Source: Pieris napi
Lineage: Eukaryota; Arthropoda; Insecta; Lepidoptera; Pieridae
DNA length: 64,000 nt
NCBI RefSeq assembly: GCF_905475465.1
Contig: NC_062241.1
Location: 4,588,001 to 4,652,000 of the forward strand
Direction: 5' to 3'
Shown: positions 44,001-54,640 of the stretch, piece by piece
Layout: the number at the start of each line of letters is the position of its first letter
Position numbering within the stretch: position 1 is the first letter of the stretch
Notes under the pieces: generated by a model
What the model was told of the DNA's origin: nothing
What the model saw: the letters and a program-made list of their open reading frames with translations, nothing else
The model's database searches: none
Position numbers and translations under genes: made by a program

Positions 44001-47000
44001 ACCTAATGAGTATCACCTCCTTTTGGCAAAATCGCTTGAATTCTTCTGGACATGCTTTCCAAGATGTTATATATATGATAACGTTAACAATGATAACGTT
44101 TTGATAATATCCCTCCCACTCTTCCCTTTGAAAGATTTTTGACTCGTTTATAAATGATACATTATATCAAACGAATACTGAATGCCGCTTTACATCCTCT
44201 GTCTATTCAGACAAGACTGTGTGGTTCCGAACTACTAACGTTAGCATTTGATATTTTTTTAGAGAATATACATTTAAAAAAATACTACACAAAAATTCAA
44301 ATCCACTTAACGAACTAACATGGTTTCACAAGATTCCTCCCTCTTTTTAGTGGCTTCCGCTAATAATGTTATGTTACACAAATATAAATCTACTGAGACT
44401 CCACCCTCTTGCCCCCGGCTGGACCGATTTGTGTGAAATTTTTGTGTATGTTTAAGTGATTCTTGCTTTTAAGATGTGTATACAGGACGTCTGTCGGGTC
44501 CGCTAGTGTATTATAAACAACCACGTTACGTCACGGCAATATATCCAGAATTGATATATAAAAACTTGGACAACCAATGATTATTTATTTCTAATTCCGC
44601 ACTAAGTTGCTGTCTAAAACAAAATTAATTATCGTAATTATGAAACCTAGGTATCTCGCCTGGCAAGCAAATTGACTTCACTAGGTGTGACCCGTGGCTC
44701 TCGCGTTGTAATCTACATGCCTCTTATCCCAGAAGCAGTTATAGCAATGCTGGCCACCAACAGAGTTGGTGCTATACATTCTGTCGTATTTGGGGGTAAG
44801 TATCTATATTACCAATACATTTATTTTAGAATAAGTGCTGAGATGGTGTATTATTCTAAGTCTGATGAATCACATTAATTAATTCCACGACTTATTATGC
44901 TTATGCTACACTATAAAAAATTCAATGCCAAATAAACTTAAGTTAATCTCCTTTAATTACTATAAATATAAGCTTAAGTTAATCCCAGATAATTATGTTT
45001 TTATAGGTTTCGCCGCAAGAGAATTGAGAACTAGAATAGAACACGCAGAGCCCACTGTTATTATTGCCGCCAGCTGTGGAGTTGAGCCAAATAAGATTGT
45101 CAGGTATGAATTAGAGAGAATAGATTTTACACTTTTTTTAAATAAAAGACTCGTTTCAGAGCATGAGCATTCAGCTGGTATTGTAAAATTGCCTTGAATC
45201 TAAAAGAAAAGACAACACCACTTGAAATAATTGAAGATTGGTACTTTACTAAAAATATTCTTATTTAAAAAAAAAATAGCTAATAAAAATTTGAAGAAAT
45301 GAACGTTACGTAACTTTCCGTTTTTGATAATTTTTAGGTCTTGTTTAAAAAAGATCATGCTTTATAATTATCTTGTAATGGGACACTAATATTTCTTACA
45401 TAGAAAGACGGCAAATCGTTCAATGGGACACTAATATTTCTAACTTAGAAAGACGGCAAATTGTACTATCATATCACCGATTTGTTTAGTTATATCTGTC
45501 TTCACATGTAAAATATCGGTCTCCACAGATTTATTTTCATTCACTATTATCAAACAGTTTAAACAAGAATAATTCATCAATTTACAATACTACTGAATTT
45601 TATTTTAGCCTCCTACCTGTTTGCTAAAAGTTTGTTTGTTTAATAAAAAAAGTAAAATGAGAATATTGTATTTCCAGGTATAAAGACATATTAGACGAAG
45701 CTTTGTGCCAAAGTTCGCACCAGCCGCGTAATTGCATCATTTACCAACGCCGCAGAGTTCTCGAGTGTCACTTGGAGAAGAATAGAGATATATGCTGGGA
45801 CGAAGCGATGGAAAGTGAACCTGTGCCTTGTATTTCATTAGAAGCCAATGAGCCGCTTTACATTTTGTATACTTCAGGTACCAAAAACAGTTATTTAACA
45901 ACCAATTGTTATATAAATTACCAATTAATATTACATTAAAACATTTCACGAATAAAAATAAGTAAATGATTTTAGGTACCACGGACTCTCCAAAAGGTCT
46001 TCAAAGACCCTGTGGACATGCAGCAACAGTTTGCTGGTCGATGCGTTCCATATATGGCCTTAAACGTGGAGTATGGTGGGCGGCATCAGACCTTGGCTGG
46101 GTGGTGGGACATTCCTACATCTGCTATGGACCATTATTAGCTGGTCTTACCTCTGTGCTGTACGAAGGGAAGCCTGATAGAACACCTGATCCTGGGCAGT
46201 ACTTTAGGTTGGTACTACTTATACTAATTTATTTTATGATCTTCATGCATTATGATAATTTAACGTGTTTTAATTTGTAAGAACTGTGTTCTATCAAATT
46301 GTCATATAGGTGATGGGTAAACATTTAAAATGATTAGTATATATATTTTATTATTATATATATTAATAATAATAATAATAAATCTTTATTCGTTATCTCA
46401 AAGATTTTACAATAGCTGATAAGTGATTGGGACCTCCTTTTAAGCGCATAAGCACTTGTGTTAGGAGAACCCGCTCTTCCATTACATAGGTGTACTAACT
46501 AATTATAATTTAATTTAACACGTATAGCTAAGCTAAGTATTACAATTTTACAATTTACTAAACATAATCTAAGGTTAAAATGTGAATAATGATATATGTG
46601 TGTATGTGTATGTGTGTGTGTGTGTTTGTGTGTTTATGAGAATGAATTTTCATGACTGATTGTAGAAGTTGACTATTTACTAGTGTATTATGATTCATGA
46701 TTACCTACAAAGGCTTCAGTGTCTTCATAGCTAAATGTTTCTAGGATGTTAAGTAGCGACGTTTTACATTCATGTTTATTCAATGTGTATATATTTAATA
46801 TTTTATTTAATTTATTATAAAGTTTAGCAGCTTGGCATTGAAATTGTCTCATAGCAAAAACTGATTTAGATCTCTCAACAGGAGCAACAGTATATTTGCG
46901 TCTTTTGCTCAGTTTGCGACCATCATATTTAAGAGACTTGTGCAATCTTAAGGTAGTGCAAAAAATGTACAGTTGCCTGACCGATAAGACACCACAAGAG

Positions 47001-50000
47001 GCATAAAGATCAGAGGTGGAAAATCTATAAGGCTTAAACATCATTACTTTTAGTAAAATTCTTTGTGCCCTCTCCAGTTCCAGGAACTTCATCTTTGTAG
47101 CACCCCCCCAAACTGGGATACAGTACACTAAAATTGACTGAGCCAGCGATGTGTATATCTGTATTAGAAGATGTTTGTCAGCGATGTGCCTTAGAGTTTT
47201 AAATGTCCAAATAAGCTTTCGAATCCTACTTATAACTTGTTCTAGGTGCTCATGCCATGACATTCTTTGATCAACTACCACTCCTAGATATTTAGTGTGA
47301 TGAACTTTATTTATAGTTTTACATGTACAGTTTACTCTGGTGCTACAGTTATGTATTTTTATTTCTAGATCTGTTTGAGGTTGGGCGCTATTGTATTTAG
47401 TGAAGAAAATGTAGTTAGTTTTACTTACGTTTAATGATAATAAGTTTTCTCTTAACCAGTTATCTATTTTGGAAAGCCCTATTTCTGTATGTCGACGCAC
47501 CGAGTCAATAGTTTTCCCAGTGAAGACAACAGCAGTGTCATCCGCGTAGGAGTAGACTTTCCCACTATCAATTCTTAAATCGCATAAGCTGTTTATGTAG
47601 ATTAAGAATAAGGTCGGCCCCAGAACACTACCTTGTGGGACCCCATATGTGACGTCAGATTGTTCGCTGATGTATTGACCTATTTTGACTGCTTGCTTTC
47701 GTTCACTGAGGTAATCAGCGAACAATGTGAGTGGAATACCCCTAATACCAATGTTCTCTAGTCTCTGCACCAGAATAGGGACAGAAACCGTATCAAATGC
47801 CTTTTTTAAGTCGATAAAAACTGTGATACATTTATTACCTTTATCAACTTCATTAACAATATGACAAGATAGTGAGGTAACTGCATCTTCGGTTGACAGA
47901 CCCTGTCTAAAACCGAATTGTGAGTCTGAAAGTAGACTATACTTCTGGAGGTAGGTAATTAGTCTTTTATTAATTAATTTTTCAAGTACTTTTGATATGG
48001 CAGTGAGAACGGAGATTGGGCGATAATTTGAAACATCTTCTCTGTTACCATTCTTGTACACAGGTGTAATAATTGCTTGTTTTAGCGCAGGTGGAAACAC
48101 TCCCTGTCGGAAGCAGAGATTAACCAAATGAGTAATTATGGGCACAACTAGCTCCCTAGTATATTTAAGAAACTTGGTGCTTATACCATCCCAGCCAGGA
48201 GCACTGTCAGTTTTGAGACTCACAATAGTCAGGTATACTTCATGAGGGTCAGTTTCTAGAAGCACAAAAGACGAGACCTGGGAACAGTTGGGTCTAATCA
48301 CATCTGTTCTATTATGTAACGTCGTAACTGGAATTATCTCTTTAGCTAAGTTTTTACCAATGTTTGAAAAATAATCGTTTACCAAATTAACCGAATTTTG
48401 AGGAGAAGCATTTAAATTTAGTAATTCTAGATTTTGCGTTTTAGGTTGGTTACGATAAGTGAGGGTATTTATTTTCTTCCACAAAGTTTTCGGGTTTTTT
48501 ATACTCTTAGCAAGGTCTTCTTTTTCATATTTACGTTTGACTTTCTTTATTAAACTATTGCAGAAATTCCTATATCTCCTGTATGTAATTTTAAGAATTT
48601 CATTATGAGGATCAGCTCGGAGTTTTGCTTGCATAGCATTTCTATTACGAATACATCTAACAATTCCTAAGGTAATCCATGGTTTAATAAGGCGTTCCTT
48701 ATTCGGGATAGCTCTAGTGATAGTATTGGATTGAATACACTGCTTTAAAATAGATATTAATTTATTAGTTAAGATTATAGGGTTATTATAGTAAATTAGA
48801 TCATTTATGTTGCTGTTTTTTAAATAACTTAAAGCGCCTTCCATGTTGATTGAAGATTTAATTTTCGAGGTATTGTAATTCGACTTAGCGAGGTAGGATA
48901 GTTTTAAGAATAACATTTTGTGATCAGTAACTGTAGAATCAATAACGGTAATAGACGCACACGTACCTATGCACCTATCAAGTTTTAGTATGAAATGATC
49001 TATGCAATTGCTATCTCGAGTAGGCAGTGTATGACCCGGGAGCAGGCCATGCATGGCTAGCATATTGAGGAAATGTAATCGGTTCGAGCGCTCCTGAGAT
49101 GTTTCACTGGATTTTTGTATTAGATTTATGTTGATGTCTCCTGTTATTATAATGTTATTCTGAGTTTGTAAAGTTACTAAGTGACTATTTAATGAATCTA
49201 TAAAATTTTCAGCGTTAAGGTTAGGCGGGGAGCGATAAATACACAACATAGTATAGTTACCTACTTTGACTTGTAAGCAAGATGCATGTTTTAAATTTAT
49301 TTCTTGAACGATAGTTTTATGGTTGCATTTTATGTAGACAACTACGCCATCACTACGATTTAGATGGCGGCTTGTAACGAAGTGAGTGTAGTTATCCATT
49401 TGGGGTATAGGCTTGTGTGGATCGATCCATCCCTCGGTCAGTGTTATTACATCAGCTTGAAATTTGAACTCAGATAAAGTTATTAAAAGATCATCAAAAT
49501 TACTGTAAATGCTTCTTATATTTTGTGATATTATCGTGAAATCAGATTTTTGTATGGTTGTCTGTCTTGAAAAGTCATTTATAGTATGGACATTAGATTG
49601 GGCTATTTGTATGTTATCTAATTCGTACATGATTGTAGTCTGACTATCCATAAATGAGTAACCAGATACTTTCCGTACACTTCGAGAAATTATAATTTAC
49701 TTGGGATAAGAAATTCGCAGTAAAGCCGAGATTGAATAAATGTTTATAATCACTTGTGACGTGTTTGTAGCCATGAGCCATGAGATAAAGTGAGATCGCA
49801 CTAGAATAGTGTTTAATATATGTGAGTGTATCAGTGCGTGAGTGTAAATAGTATATGTAGTGTAAAGGTTTGTGACTATTGTTTTTTAGAAAAAACTGTT
49901 TAATAATGGTATAACAAGAAAAATTTTTTACAAAAAAAGGACAATAGTTAAAGAGTCATGCCTGCATCAGGCTGTGTACCTGTGATTCGTTTTTGACCTT

Positions 50001-53000
50001 AATTACCGGGGTGTTTTCATTCTTTCTTAGGTAAACACGTCCGTAAGAAGTCCAACAGAACTTGTAGTCTTTTGATTTAGCTAGATCGCGAGCGAGAAAG
50101 TGTAGTCTAGCGCCTTTCGCAGTGAGCTGCTCGGAGATAAACACTGCAGTTTCTTCATTTTTAGTAGCTCCCAGATGCTTCGCTCGTAGCTTTTCTTTAT
50201 TTTTGATGTTGTAGGTTTTACAAGATTTTAGTAAATCTGATTTAAGAATCGAGGATGATAACTCAACAATTATTGGAGTATTCGTTTTATTAGAATCTCT
50301 TTTCCCTTTTAGCCTGTATATGTCTTTGATATCATCTTTTTTAATACCGCTATTCAGGGATTTTGATAAGCTTACAACCATGTTTATTAAGTCTTCCTTT
50401 GATTCTGTGGGTAGTTTTGGCATATTTTTTATTTCAATATTAGCCTTACGTTGTTCCCGCTGCAATTCCTCAAGCTTGTCCTCTAAAATTATAATTTGTT
50501 CTCTGTCTTGCTTTAAACGTACTTCAAGCTGTTCTATTTTCTTCCTAAGGTCTTCATGTTGCGATGAGAGGAATGCAAGGCTACTTTCTATGTTGGTATT
50601 ACTCTCTCTGATCTCTACTTGGGCAGACGTTATTTTTTTAAGCTCTTTTTGTTGTTCCGCAAACAATGACTTAATCATATCTTTCATCTCTTTTTTAAAA
50701 CTTAATAATTCATCCTCAAATCCATGCTCTCTAGCCCTTTTTTGACGTTGTTGAACATAGCTCGGTGGTTCATTGTCACCGTAAAGGTCTGTGTGAAAAG
50801 TTTCCATTTTGTCGACGTTTGGCTCAGAAACACTTTGTGATTTATTGGCCATAGGAGAGCGTTGAACTTTTGGCATCTTATAAATTCACTAATTGGGAAA
50901 ACACAAAATTGAATATGAATTTATACTTGGGCCAGACCCTTATTTTTTGCTCCGCTACCGCTTTCGCCTTTAAATTGCACTAAGCGATTAATTAATATGA
51001 CTCACGCACAGCTTTATTCTAGCGTCGCATCGGCGCGTACGCAAAGTAAAGCGTAGCTCACGAAACTGTTTCGTTCACTGTTGTTGTCCTTCTCACCCGT
51101 AGTTAATTGACTTCTTGCGCGTTATGGGCGCCTGGTACTTCACCAAATTTGCGGACAAGATATTATATTTAATTTTTATAAAATATTTTACGTAAGCTTA
51201 CACGTCTTAACGCTTTCGCGGTCCGAGGGGAAGAGGATATATAATCATTATATCGATAAAACATTTAGTGTGTATATTAGTTTGGCTATAATATAATTAA
51301 AATTTGGTTATGCTGCACTCTATTTTTTTGTATTTATTTTTCGTTGTAAAAATTAAATCTTTAATTAGCGTTTACATGTTCTATTGAAACACCGACCACT
51401 GCCTAAGAGACCCTGATTCATACGGGACAGTGAAGAAATAATATGATTATAGGATAATCGAACAACATCGTGTGAACGCATTGTTCACAATACCAACAGT
51501 ATGCAGAGTACTTAAACGGGCTGACTCTTGTGGAAAATACGCGAGACGGTACTGCATCAAAACATTGAAGAGTGTTTTCGTGGCAGGAGAACATTGTGAC
51601 CAGGAAACAAGGGTTAGTGAATTTACTTATGGACCAGTTAAATTACTTGTATGTTCCTATAATATACAAAGTAAAAACTAAATTGTAGTAATCACAACTT
51701 CATCAAACATTTGTCGTTATATCCACTGTAGTTGAATCCGTTTTTTCCCAAATTAAAAACTAAAAACATAACTTAGGTTTAACTGATGCTAAAAAAAAAC
51801 ATGTGTGTACACGCATTAGAAATTATACTTCTTTGGCGTAACAAGATAAAAATTGTATTCTACGTTTGTAGAAAAAACGACAACTTCAACATTTTAACAT
51901 CGTAAAAATTTACTCTCGTCATTTTTCCCCAACGCGCCAAAAGAAGTATAACTTAAAAAACAAATTTGGACAATTGTTTTAGCTGATAAAATACTGAATT
52001 AGTACTCATAGCTCCGACATAGCTTTTGAAGACTAAAACGTGTTTCATCACGTTCTATGGCGCACATATACTATGCAATTTTCATAATCAGATACAGATT
52101 CCGGCAAACTTCTTGAACATTAAACAAGGGAGTGGGAGAAAGTTTGCGCAGCGCGGGTCACAAACGTCAACTGATTTACCAATCACGCGATCGACACGTC
52201 AATCTCCTGCTGCCGCGCACTATATACTCAGTTTAGTTTTAATAAACTTCGAGATTTTCAGCGTACTCAATTACACGTTGTATATGTCCCATTCATGGCC
52301 ATAGGCTCTTAGGCGAGAGGGAATGGTCTGTAGTCCCCACGATAGCCCAATTATATTGGAGACTTAACATTCCTTAACATCTTAACATCCATAGAACATA
52401 ATATCTCTTGGGCGGTGGCCCGTGGCATTTTGCCAGCCCTGCCCTATTGTTACGCCACTGGCAGCCCGCCCTTGCATGCGCATTGCGCTATAAAGTAGTG
52501 TTTCATCGCCAAATAAAAAAGACAGTCAATATCATCTGACTGTCTCCGACTGGCTTTGTCCTGGGTTGCATTTTCGGTGAAACATTAACTGTCTCGCATT
52601 AGTAGGCACAGGAGTTCATAACCTATTCGCTTTTTGAAAATTATTATCATTGAAGCATACGCATAAATACGAGCCCATTTAGGGGCTTCAAACATTATAA
52701 TCAGAAGATAAATGTAGTAATTAACATAATAATACTTCCCTACATAGCATTGGGCGGAAAGAACTTTCGGAGTGCCCGTGTTAAATCATTGGTGGCAATC
52801 GGAATCTGGGTCTCCCATCACTGCAGCTTGTCTGGGTTTTGGAGTGAAGAGTATACGACCACATTCCGCTGGGTATCCTGTGCCCGGTTATGATTGTAAG
52901 TATGAAGTTAAGGGGCTCTTAACTAGCAAGTTAAATTGTATTATTTTGAGATTTGAACTTAACTACTATTGATTATCACATCTCATCTTCCTAATAAGAC

Positions 53001-54402
53001 TTCAATAAATTAACAATATAAAACAAAAGACAAAACGATCGGACGAGTCTTAATATGAGTTATATGTTCTACAGTAAGAGTTTTAAGAGAAGAGGGTACC
53101 GAATGTCAGTCTGGTGAAGTGGGCCGTCTCGTCGCAAAGTTACCTCTACCACCTGGCTTCTCTTCTACTTTATGGAACGCTGACGACAGATTTAAGAAAG
53201 TCTACTTCGACAAATATCCAGTAAGTATACTATGTATCCTGTTTTATTGAAATTACCATGATTTCAAATATTATCATTGTTCTTTCAGCTTGTAACGCCA
53301 ATCTAATAATATTATAGTTCTTATATCAACTTTTTCCATTCCATTAAAAAAGACAGAACGTTGACTGTGATTGGTCAACGGAGACCAATTTCAATCAACG
53401 ATACAATAAGTAGTAAGCTTCTTTTGTTTTTTGGTCTTAATATAAGATCATTGAAATTCGTGTTAATATTTTTAGGGCTTCTATGACACACAAGACGTGG
53501 GCTGGATCAGCCCTGAAGGTGCGGTTTGGGTTGTAGCAAGAGCCGATGACGTCATCAATGTGGCTGGCCACAGATTATCAACGGCGGCTATAGAAGATGT
53601 CGTATTAAAACACGCGAGAGTAGCTGATGCTATGGTTGTGGGAGCTCCAGACTTGACTAAAGGCGATGTCCCTCTATGCTTGTATGTAATGAGACCTCCG
53701 CAAGATGGTAAGCAAACTCAAAATTGAAACGATCCATGAATGTTTTATTAATTAATTAACATTATTTTTCATTTAACGCGAAATCCCGTAGTCTTACAAT
53801 AAAGCATGATGCTAACACATTTGTAGACCGGTAGTTTTAGCAGGCATCTGAAATTACTTTGAACTTTTGGAATGAAAAAAGAAATTAAAGTTATAAACTC
53901 AACTTAACTGTCTTAGTATGAATTACTATAGACAGAATAGCTTTTGTATATATAATTTAGAAGAAAAATATTGTTTAATTTAAATTACAGAGCACCCATG
54001 GGCCATACTGACATTACAATATTCAAAACTATTTTTTAATGTAATGTATTACTTATTTTTGTGTCTAGGTTTAAAAAAATATAAATTTGAAAATATGTTT
54101 TTATTGTTACGTAATTTACAGACGAAGAAATTGTCTCCGAGGAAACAGTAACGCAAGAGCTGATAGCATTAGTTCGTCATCTAATCGGTCCAATAGCCGC
54201 TTTTAGAAAGGCCATCGCCGTACCCGCGTTACCTCGAACTCGATCAGGCAAGGCTCTCAGGGGCGCTGTGGCCAAATTAGCCCGGTCCCAACAAATAAAA
54301 CTTCCCGCAACTATAGAAGATGCCACCGTTTTCCCAGAAATAAAACTTGCATTACAAAAATGCGGGTATGCCATTGACGCCCCTGATCCAGAGGCAAATT
54401 GA
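41049..54402 (+). CDS. ACSS3: Short-chain acyl-CoA (propionyl-CoA) synthetase, ACSS3 family, 12 exons
   Basis: Makes acyl-CoA from a short acid, ATP and CoA through an acyl-AMP; ACSS3 proteins prefer propionate and act in mitochondria. Exons: 41049-41157 (tentative), 42983-43133, 43734-43878, 44651-44795, 45007-45103, 45678-45877, 45976-46207, 51453-51612, 52748-52895, 53075-53220, 53476-53707, 54122-54402. All phases fit: 681 aa. Motifs: [32 protein letters not shown]-loop [11 protein letters not shown] (across an intron), [37 protein letters not shown], and TRSGK with the catalytic Lys at 54250-54252. Intron 2 has a GC donor (43134). Exon 1 joins in correct phase but its peptide is not a clear mitochondrial presequence, so the start is uncertain. 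Intron 7 contains a 5-kb antisense LINE. Confidence 0.92.
41783..41832. other. Perfect 17-bp-arm hairpin, precursor-like
   Basis: AACTTCAGTTCGTTGTT (41783-41799) and AACAACGAACTGAAGTT (41816-41832) pair perfectly around a 16-base loop. CTGTG and CACAG just outside extend the stem after an asymmetric bulge. It is in the first intron of the ACSS3-like gene. The geometry resembles a small-RNA precursor, but a MITE relic is equally possible. Confidence 0.4.
42319..42650 (+). pseudogene. LINE endonuclease-domain fragment with poly-C tract
   Basis: [22 protein letters not shown] resembles the endonuclease region of R1/Jockey-group retrotransposons of moths (usual form RAGVCVYVR...RRLG-LE). After about 30 residues the frame drifts. 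A C-tract of about 18 bases at 42511-42528 follows. Non-functional. Confidence 0.5.
42640..42790 (-). repeat. LINE/SINE 3' tail, antisense
   Basis: The block AATAGGCAAACGAGCCTGCGG and GGCGTTGCCGGCCTTTGTGG is a relative of the tails at 9820 and 30583 (shared GGCAAACG and GTTGCCGGCCTTT words). T-rich left edge suggests antisense orientation. Lies just upstream of ACSS3 exon 42983. Confidence 0.6.
43365..43575 (-). repeat. LINE 3' UTR fragment, antisense
   Basis: Read on the minus strand it contains GAAGATCTGGCAGCTACCTC, GGACAAAGAATTAGTCTAGC and GGGGGAACGCTGCCAG, then an A/T-rich tail. I recognise these words from a lepidopteran non-LTR 3' UTR, from memory only. No coding part. Confidence 0.5.
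44389..44506 (+). mobile_element. Helitron-like 3' end
   Basis: Ends GTCTGTCGGGTCCGCTAG followed by T, the CTRR|T terminus of Helitrons, with GCTGGACCGATTTGTGTGAA upstream, a word shared with the copy at 25516-25736 (ACTGGACCGATTTTGATGAA). The 5' boundary at the A|TC at 44389 is a guess. Confidence 0.5.
45377..45466 (+). repeat. Tandem duplication, two copies of 45 bp
   Basis: AATGGGACACTAATATTTCT begins at 45377 and again at 45422. The two units differ at three or four positions and each ends AGACGGCAAAT. Within an intron of the ACSS3-like gene. Confidence 0.8.
46688..49651 (-). CDS. LINE ORF2: endonuclease and reverse transcriptase, 987 aa
   Basis: Nicks the target and copies the element RNA into the genome. 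The N-terminal 250 residues are an apurinic-type endonuclease: [48 protein letters not shown] and DHKMLF motifs. The RT domain (about residues 480-760) has [48 protein letters not shown] and the catalytic YADD at about residue 701 (47538-47549). The C-terminal part shows [10 protein letters not shown] and [13 protein letters not shown]. No stop or frameshift, no RNase H domain seen. The CR1/Jockey-group placement is by motif style; the exact clade is uncertain. Confidence 0.95.
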   Translation of the reverse strand: MDSQTTIMYELDNIQIAQSNVHTINDFSRQTTIQKSDFTIISQNIRSIYSNFDDLLITLSEFKFQADVITLTEGWIDPHKPIPQMDNYTHFVTSRHLNRSDGVVVYIKCNHKTIVQEINLKHASCLQVKVGNYTMLCIYRSPPNLNAENFIDSLNSHLVTLQTQNNIIITGDININLIQKSSETSQERSNRLHFLNMLAMHGLLPGHTLPTRDSNCIDHFILKLDRCIGTCASITVIDSTVTDHKMLFLKLSYLAKSNYNTSKIKSSINMEGALSYLKNSNINDLIYYNNPIILTNKLISILKQCIQSNTITRAIPNKERLIKPWITLGIVRCIRNRNAMQAKLRADPHNEILKITYRRYRNFCNSLIKKVKRKYEKEDLAKSIKNPKTLWKKINTLTYRNQPKTQNLELLNLNASPQNSVNLVNDYFSNIGKNLAKEIIPVTTLHNRTDVIRPNCSQVSSFVLLETDPHEVYLTIVSLKTDSAPGWDGISTKFLKYTRELVVPIITHLVNLCFRQGVFPPALKQAIITPVYKNGNREDVSNYRPISVLTAISKVLEKLINKRLITYLQKYSLLSDSQFGFRQGLSTEDAVTSLSCHIVNEVDKGNKCITVFIDLKKAFDTVSVPILVQRLENIGIRGIPLTLFADYLSERKQAVKIGQYISEQSDVTYGVPQGSVLGPTLFLIYINSLCDLRIDSGKVYSYADDTAVVFTGKTIDSVRRHTEIGLSKIDNWLRENLLSLNVSKTNYIFFTKYNSAQPQTDLEIKIHNCSTRVNCTCKTINKVHHTKYLGVVVDQRMSWHEHLEQVISRIRKLIWTFKTLRHIADKHLLIQIYTSLAQSILVYCIPVWGGATKMKFLELERAQRILLKVMMFKPYRFSTSDLYASCGVLSVRQLYIFCTTLRLHKSLKYDGRKLSKRRKYTVAPVERSKSVFAMRQFQCQAAKLYNKLNKILNIYTLNKHECKTSLLNILETFSYEDTEAFVGNHES
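49956..50876 (-). CDS. LINE ORF1: coiled-coil RNA-binding-type protein, 306 aa
   Basis: Starts [15 protein letters not shown]. Residues about 50-150 form a long charged coiled coil ([20 protein letters not shown] and [20 protein letters not shown]). The C-terminal half has a basic globular region with [31 protein letters not shown] and [15 protein letters not shown]. Such ORF1 proteins bind the element RNA as trimers or oligomers. No CCHC zinc fingers or PHD finger are seen. The style (coiled coil, then IYRLGK-type domain) is shared with L1-like and baculovirus FP-like proteins. Confidence 0.85.
   Translation of the reverse strand: MPKVQRSPMANKSQSVSEPNVDKMETFHTDLYGDNEPPSYVQQRQKRAREHGFEDELLSFKKEMKDMIKSLFAEQQKELKKITSAQVEIRESNTNIESSLAFLSSQHEDLRKKIEQLEVRLKQDREQIIILEDKLEELQREQRKANIEIKNMPKLPTESKEDLINMVVSLSKSLNSGIKKDDIKDIYRLKGKRDSNKTNTPIIVELSSSILKSDLLKSCKTYNIKNKEKLRAKHLGATKNEETAVFISEQLTAKGARLHFLARDLAKSKDYKFCWTSYGRVYLRKNENTPVIKVKNESQVHSLMQA
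51795..51951. mobile_element. Palindromic MITE, copy 1
   Basis: AAATTATACTTCTTTGGCGT at the left and GCGCCAAAAGAAGTATAACTT at the right are inverted repeats. Interior words CGTAAAAATTTACTCTCGTCATTTTTC recur at 63781-63820 in copy 2. In the ACSS3 intron after exon 51612. Confidence 0.6.
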
Positions 54403-54543
54403 GCAATTGAATTATTTTAGATATACATATTTCTAGTACAAAATGTAGCGATTAAACTATAATTTGACCGATGTATAAAAATATATTTTAATCCTGTTCA
54501 TTTGATAAAAGGACCTTTTTAATAATAGACCTATTGTAATGTC

Positions 54544-54549
54544 AAATAA
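54544..54549 (+). terminator. Poly-A signal of the ACSS3-like gene
   Basis: AATAAA lies 142 bases after the TGA, in CAAATAAAATCTC. It is followed by TGTATTGTCT, a GT-rich downstream element, then the inverted repeat at 54581-54640. Confidence 0.5.
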
Positions 54550-54580
54550 AATCTCATCAAAAGAGTGTATTGTCTAAAAA

Positions 54581-54640
54581 TATTATAGACTCAATGTGAC
54601 CTTTTATTTAAAAAAAAAAGGTCACATTGAGTCTATAATA
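54581..54640. other. Perfect 25-bp inverted repeat after the ACSS3 poly-A signal
   Basis: TATTATAGACTCAATGTGACC plus TTTT (54581-54605) pairs without mismatch with AAAAGGTCACATTGAGTCTATAATA (54616-54640); the loop is about 10 bases of T/A. It stands directly past the likely cleavage site and could act in transcript ending or be a tiny MITE. Confidence 0.7.

Larger units (their letters stand above)
46361..51170 (-). mobile_element. Intact two-ORF non-LTR retrotransposon (CR1/Jockey group)
   Basis: An almost full-length LINE lies antisense inside the seventh intron of the ACSS3-like gene. On its own strand the order is 5' UTR, ORF1 (50876-49956), a 304-base spacer, ORF2 (49651-46688), a 3' UTR of about 300 bases with a TG-rich microsatellite (about 46590-46640), AATAAAGATTT and a (TTA)n tail ending near 46361. 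Both ORFs are open, so the copy may be recent and possibly active. The 5' end (about 51.0-51.25 kb) is not resolved and I found no clear target duplication. A short-repeat tail rather than poly-A is common in CR1-like clades. Confidence 0.88.

Noticed and set aside
52290..52460. Possible repeat with GGGCGGTGGCCCGTGGCATT near an ACSS3 intron end
   Set aside because: It looks like a dispersed lepidopteran repeat, but no ends or second copy in the window support it, so it is not listed.
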